Source of the DNA: Saccopteryx bilineata
Lineage: Eukaryota > Chordata > Mammalia > Chiroptera > Emballonuridae
Direction of reading: 5' to 3'
DNA: 64,000 nucleotides
NCBI RefSeq assembly: GCF_036850765.1
Contig: NC_089493.1
Location: 299,080,349 to 299,144,348, forward strand
Numbering within the stretch: position 1 is the stretch's first letter; each line of letters opens with the position of its first letter. The notes below the pieces were generated by a model that worked only from the letters and a program-made list of their open reading frames with translations, was not told the origin of the DNA and did not search any database. Of the stretch, positions 59,686 to 64,000 are shown piece after piece. The position numbers and the translations under genes are program-made.

Positions 59686-60465
59686 CTAAACACACCCGAG
59701 GGGGCGGGTCAGGGAGCAGACAAAGAGGAGAAATTAGAGTGCCCGCTATATAACATCACCCAACACCTTGTCTGACACACAGCCTGTCCAGGAAAAGGCA
59801 GCCTCGCCCCCAACTTCCCCCACCTGGGCCCCCCTCACTCTGCAGGAAGTAACAGCCTCGGAAGAACAGCCCCTGACGTCCCCAGGGAGCCAAGTGGCAC
59901 CTCTAAGGTGTGTGACATCCTGACCCCCAGCATCTGTGAGTGGCACCTTATTGGAAAACTGGGTCTGTGCAGACGGGATGAGGTGACGGGTCTGAGATGA
60001 GTCACCCTGGGTCAGGGGGGCCCTGTATGCACCCAGTGACAGGGACCTTAGAAGAGACAGAGGAGGGGACACAAACACAGAGGAGAAGCCACGTGGGGAT
60101 GGAGGCAGAGATGGAAGGGAGTTGTCCACCAGCCTGGGTCGCCTGGAGCCCCAGGAGCTGGGAGAGGCAGAAGGACCCTTCCTGGAGCCTCCAGGGGAAG
60201 CACAGCCCTGGGACCCCTGGACCTTGGACGTCTGCTCTCCAGGACGGAGGGAGAGTGAATCTTTGATGCTTTATGCAAGACCAGTGGCCTGTAACAGGCT
60301 CCCAGGACCACCTGGACCCCTAGCTTGTGGGATGTGACTGCAGAGGAGGCCCACACACAGCCCTTGCCTCATCAGGACTGTTCAGGGATGGTGCCGCCTT
60401 CCTTAACATGGCTGCCACGACTTACCCCCTTCCCAGCACTTGGTGAGGAGACCTTGGACACTTAC

Positions 60466-60536
60466 CTGACCCCATGATGTAGCGAGAGCTCCCTCCACGT
60501 CCATCCAGGTGGGAAATCCTGTCTTTCAGGCGGGAC
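60466..60536 (-). CDS. GTPBP6: GTPBP6 exon (linker)
   Basis: 71 bp; acceptor TGCACTACAG, donor GTCAG/GTAAGT. Reads SRLKDRISHLDGRGGSSRY then IMGSG, a recognisable GTPBP6 segment just before the G domain. In frame with both neighbours. Confidence 0.92.
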
Positions 60537-60683
60537 CTGTAGTGCAAACAGGGCAACCAGTAGACAGAAGATGCAGAGGCCGTCCAGGAAGCACAGAGCA
60601 GGGGCACCACGTCATGTGCGAGGGCGAGGGAAGGACGCTGTGTGGGGCCTGCAGATGGACAGGACCAGCGCACTGAGGTCCTC

Positions 60684-61015
60684 TCCTGATGGGCCTTCAC
60701 TGAGTCAGGGCACAGGGTCCCACACGGGGTGACGCAGTCAGGGAATGAGGTCCCACATGGGGTTCTCTCCTGATGGGCCTTCACTGAGTCAGGGCACGGG
60801 GTCCCACACGGGGTGACGCTGTCAGGGAATGAGGTCCCACATGGGGTCTTCTCCTGATGGGCCTTCACTGAGTCAGGGCACGGGGTCCCACACGGGGTGA
60901 CGCTGTCAGGGAATGAGGTCCCACATGGGGTCCTCTCCTGATGGGCCTTCACTGAGTCAGGGCACAGGGTCCCACACGGGGTGACGCTGTCAGGGATTGA
61001 GGTCCCACATGGGGT
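60684..61015. repeat. 84-bp VNTR, four units, in a GTPBP6 intron
   Basis: Unit: GATGGGCCTTCACTGAGTCA, GGGCACGGGGTCCCACACGG, GGTGACGCTGTCAGGGAATG, then AGGTCCCACATGGGGTCCTC and TCCT. Copies are nearly identical, so the array is young or homogenised. The 285-codon ORF on the - strand is a by-product. Confidence 0.97.
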
Positions 61016-61172
61016 GATGTTCCTCGTGAAGGGACGAGCCCCAGCAGGCATCCGACACACTGTGCCGTCCAGGACTGAGGTCAGCCATGTTCCGTCCTTA
61101 CCACCCCTGAGCAAGTCAGACATGGGAAAACAAGAAGGTTGTCTGTTGTGACACCTGGCACTGTTGCTGTAC

Positions 61173-61303
61173 CTGAGCACAGGGAGCTCAGCCAGGGCCA
61201 CCTGCAGCCGTGCCTCCTTGGTCCGGGCGTTGCAGCGGAAAATGTGCAGGACCACCGTGAACCGGTCGAACACCTGCACGCCCCAGGCGGCCTCCAGTTC
61301 TTT
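61173..61303 (-). CDS. GTPBP6: GTPBP6 exon (HflX N-terminal domain)
   Basis: 131 bp; acceptor TGCACTTCTAG, donor GCTCAG/GTACAG. Reads KELEAAWGVQVFDRFTVVLH then IFRCNARTKEARLQVALAEL, the conserved HflX-family segment. Frame open and phase fits the next exon. The preceding segment of human GTPBP6 is not found between here and 62293. Confidence 0.95.
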
Positions 61304-62292
61304 CTAGAAGTGCAGAGTGCGTGAAACGACCCGCACTGGGAGCCCGGCCCCATCACTGGACCTCAGGTGAGGGGACCTGTAGGAAAATGGCTGTAGACTG
61401 CAGCCCTGAGACAAGTCTTCCGTGAGGACTTTAGAACGCCGCCCCAGCAAAAACCAATAAGATTGTTTAAAGGAAGCACTGATCCTTAGAGCCTTTTCCT
61501 GCCTACTGAAAGCTACTGGACAACTGCATTCTCCGCATCTGAACCCATTCTAGGCTAATTTGCTCCAGGCTCTGCTAATTTGCTTCATAACCAAAAACAT
61601 GAATAAACACGAAGAGGCTGCAGAGATCTGGGCTCTCAGTCCTAGAGGCTGGGAATCCCCTGTACCCATCTTTTCTCCATGTTGTATCTTGTATGTTTTC
61701 CTTAAGTCCTGCAGTGCCTTCCCCTCGTGCACACCCACTGCCAAACTGGCCGCGGCAGGGACCTGTCCCAAACACTGTCCTCTGTTCCTCCCGGGAGGCT
61801 GACCTGCACCTTGGCTGTGTCCCTGGACTCTCTGAGCAAGGTGTTTGGGACAGCTGGGGCGTGGACTGGGATTGAGGGGAAGCCCAGGGTCCAAGTTCAA
61901 GCATGGAGGTGACGTGACTGACCTCATGGGGAATGAATGCACGTAAGACTCATGGAGACACCGACAGGCAGCGAGGATTCGCCTGCCGCTCGCTGCTGTG
62001 AACTGTGAGCCCCAAACAGTGAGGAGTGTGACTGTCAGGGGTCCCAAAAGAGCAGGGTTCCCATTGGGTGTTGCGAGGGCCAGGAGGGAGGGCAGGGCTG
62101 GGGGGCAGCCCACTCTCAACGCACCAGGAGGCTCCACCACGTGGAGGCCTTTGTGACGTCAGAGGTGTCCTCCCTCAGTCGCGCCAAGCAGCGGCCTGTA
62201 CTTGACCTGCTGGTCACCGCGATCCCACGGGCGGCGCTATGCTCACTGCCCCTCTCGGCAGGAAGGGGCAGGGACACGCGCACGGGACCCAC

Positions 62293-62431
62293 CTGTCAGG
62301 TGCTCCTAGGTCCCTTTGCCGAAGACGAGCTTCCGATCGGGCGCTTTGATCGGCACCATCCTCGTCTCCACCACAGACCAGCTGTCCAGCGTGTGGACCA
62401 GCGCTTTCGCCTCCGCTACCTGCCACTCAGC
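62293..62431 (-). pseudogene. GTPBP6: GTPBP6 exon 2 with in-frame stop
   Basis: Reads EWQVAEAKALVHTLDSWSV then PDRKLVFGKGT, as in GTPBP6. A TAG (plus-strand 62306-62308) follows where a Leu is expected, and EHLT continues afterwards to the donor GACAG/GTGGGT. One substitution (TTG to TAG) explains the stop. If real, it removes the whole G domain. Confidence 0.82.
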
Positions 62432-62509
62432 TTCGGGGAGAGACGCGTCCTTGGTGACGGAAGCTTCCAGAGGTACAGGGCCAGTGGGGACGGGGTTCAC
62501 TTAAGCCCC

Positions 62510-63060
62510 CCAACCCCTGCCCCTCGGATCCTGCTCCCACTAACCCCCGCCATCAGAATCCTCAGCGTACACGAAGCCCCGCCCACCCTCGCTGGCTTCC
62601 AACCCTGGAGCCCCGCCCCTAACCTAACCTCCGCCACTCCCGACAAAGTTCCAGCCACGGAACCCCACCCCCAGCAAATAAGCCCCGCCCACTCACGCAG
62701 AAATTCCAGCCCGGAGCCCCACCCACTCTCGCCGAACCCCGCCCCTAGCCTAAGCTCCGCCACTCCCGACGAAGTTCCAGCCGCGAAACCCCGCCCCCAG
62801 CGCAGAAGCCCCGCCCACTCGCCGGAGTTCCAGCTCTAGAGCCTCGCCGCCGCCCCGGGGGTCACCTCGAGTTAAAACTGCGCCTTCGCGGGTCCCCACT
62901 TGACCCGCGGGGTGCACCAGACACACGCGCTGCGCCCCCGCCGGCAGCAGCGGTTGCCGGCGCAGAAGCCCCGCCCACTCTCGCCGGAGTGCCAACCCGG
63001 AGTCCCGCCCACTTTCGCCGGAGCCCCGGAGCCCCGCCCCTAGCTAAGCTCCGGCGCAGC
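62510..63060. repeat. GC-rich minisatellite in and beside GTPBP6 exon 1
   Basis: Degenerate units on the + strand combine GCCCCGCCCACTCTCGCCGG, AGTTCCAGCC and AGCCCCGCCCCTAGC. They fill intron 1 and also sit inside exon 1 at about 62950-63055. Confidence 0.85.
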
Positions 63061-63269
63061 AGCTCCTCCTCCGCCTCCCCGGCCCGGCTACTCCGGCCAT
63101 CCGCACGTGGGCCCCGGCCGCCGCCCCTTCAGGCCCCGCCCGGAGTCCCGGGGCCGAAGGCGGCGAGCGCGCGAAGGGGACACGGCGTCGGCGACGGAGC
63201 GGCCTTTACAGCTCAACTGCCGCGGGACACGCGAGAGAACCAGGCTCCCGGGCGGACGGCGGCCCGCAT
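62866..63269 (-). pseudogene. GTPBP6: GTPBP6 exon 1, disrupted by a 94-nt minisatellite insertion
   Basis: The - strand starts ATG at 63269, giving MRAAVRPGAWFSRVSRGS like the GTPBP6 N-terminus, then a stop. In another frame ADGRSSRAGEAEEELLRR matches further on. After CTGCTGCGCCGG come 94 nt of the neighbouring minisatellite ending in the near-copy CTTCTGCGCCGG, then LLPAGAQRVCLVHP, and a donor CTCGAG/GTGACC. 94 is not a multiple of 3, so the frame breaks. Transit-peptide regions evolve fast, so the upstream frame problem is less certain than the insertion. Confidence 0.72.
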
Positions 63270-63470
63270 GGTCCACATCCCACGTCCTGCCGAACGCCAT
63301 GGGGCGGGGCCGGATGCGCGATTCCGTGCGCACCGCGCATTGGCCGTGCGGCGTCACGTGCTTCGCGGGGGGTAGCAGTTACCGCGGTGCTCGCGCTCCG
63401 CGTGCGTTCTTTTCCGCGCGCCCGATCCCGGCAGGACGCCCCCGAACGCGGCCGGGCTCAGTCCCCAGAC
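63100..63470. promoter_or_regulatory. CpG island at the GTPBP6 5' end
   Basis: Dense CpG, a GGGGCGGGGC box near 63301 and GCATTGGCCG (CCAAT-like) near 63338, just upstream of the GTPBP6 ATG on the - strand. No TATA. Could be bidirectional; no + strand gene is recognised. Confidence 0.6.
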
Positions 63471-63519
63471 CTCAGTGCGCGCTTCCTCTGGCGCCGTCCC
63501 GCGCCCCGCCCCGGTCTCC

Positions 63520-63655
63520 GGTGGGCGCTGTACGTGTCCATCTAGCCCCTATTTGTACGTATTGCTTCTGCACGCCGCGACCCGGGACGGAACCTGTGAC
63601 CTCTGTGCACTGGTTGGGCGCTGTACCCACTGGACCGCCCGGCCGGGGCCTGGTA
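63520..63655 (-). repeat. tRNA-derived SINE, reverse
   Basis: Reads backwards as CCCGGCCGGGCGGTCCAGTG head with a GGTTCCGTCCCGGG box. A second short tRNA SINE on the + strand lies at 63828-63935 (GCCTGGCTGGCTGGTTCATT). Confidence 0.65.
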
Positions 63656-64000
63656 GTCGGGCCCCTCGTGCGGCTGTTGCCCCTGCTGCTCCCACGGCAC
63701 AGAGACGTGGGTGGGTGGGTGGGTCCATGCAAAACTTGCAAGGTCCCGACTTGAGTCACGTTCTTCCCTCTGCTGACAATTTCAAACTGTCTAGGGGAGA
63801 GCGGCGCATTCAAACTCAGGGTCTGCGGCCTGGCTGGCTGGTTCATTGGTTAGATCGTTCTCCTTAAATGCAGAGGTTGTCAGCTCCATCCCATCTGTCT
63901 CTTCCTCTCCCTCTAAAATCAATTAAAGAAAAGAAAGCCCCTGGGTCGGAAAGGTCTGTACCCTAGAGCAAGATGTAATGAGTTAAGGGTCGGCTGTGTC

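Noticed and set aside
60422..61279. 285-codon ORF on the - strand
   Set aside because: It is read-through of GTPBP6 exon sequence into the 84-bp VNTR and intron. The true exons end at consensus donors at 61173 and 60466.
53000..64000. Telomeric repeats, because the region looks subtelomeric or PAR-like
   Set aside because: No TTAGGG arrays are present. The subtelomeric or PAR character rests only on GTPBP6, GC content and minisatellites.

Overview
This is nuclear DNA of a mammal, most probably a bat. It has exons with GT/AG splice sites, long introns and no operons. It is saturated with three tRNA-derived SINE types whose heads, from what I recall, fit horseshoe-bat-like or emballonurid-like genomes. 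It also carries young hAT non-autonomous transposons, which are common in bats. The species assignment is inference; the mammalian assignment is secure.

The central gene, about 15.0-25.6 kb on the + strand, is a PRDM9/PRDM7-family gene. PRDM9 is the meiotic histone methyltransferase that chooses recombination hotspots. Seven exons are recognisable: a KRAB exon, a linker exon, the SSXRD exon, three exons for the zinc knuckle and PR/SET domain, and a final exon with a C2H2 array. SSXRD, PR/SET and 19 full fingers read through without a break. The KRAB exon has a 1-nt frameshift and a stop, the human-type exon 5 and the start-codon exon are not found, and the last finger is frameshifted. Either this is a KRAB-less, N-terminally shortened PRDM9, or a decaying PRDM9/7 paralogue whose 3' half is still intact.

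The left flank (0-14.6 kb) is a patchwork of segmental duplications and retroelements. It holds a class-II-like LTR with a 6-bp target duplication, an LTR element with a coiled-coil ORF, two cryptic tandem arrays and a gammaretrovirus-like env relic. It also holds a second copy of the PRDM9 3' end (10.0-11.6 kb) joined to unrelated sequence, and an L1 5' fragment. Sequence similar to 0.1-10 kb recurs at 49-52.3 kb, so the PRDM locus lies between diverged duplicated blocks.

From 27 to 48 kb lie two related ERV-F-like (tRNA-Phe primer site) class I proviruses, about 27.09-34.49 kb and 41.67-48.21 kb, both broken. Each serves as an empty-site control for insertions in the other: a solo LTR and a hAT element in the first, and a truncated 5S rRNA retrocopy in the second. 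Between them are a third ERV fragment with its LTR, many SINEs, and a C/G-rich degenerate repeat.

From 53 to 64 kb the DNA becomes GC-rich and full of minisatellites. Five exons of GTPBP6, a mitochondrial HflX-type GTPase that lies in the human pseudoautosomal region PAR1, sit here on the - strand at 59.56-63.27 kb. Exon 1 carries a frame-breaking minisatellite insertion and exon 2 a stop codon, and the exons after the P-loop intron are not found within the next 6 kb. A PRDM9-family gene next to a PAR1 marker in minisatellite-rich DNA is the most interesting aspect of the window.
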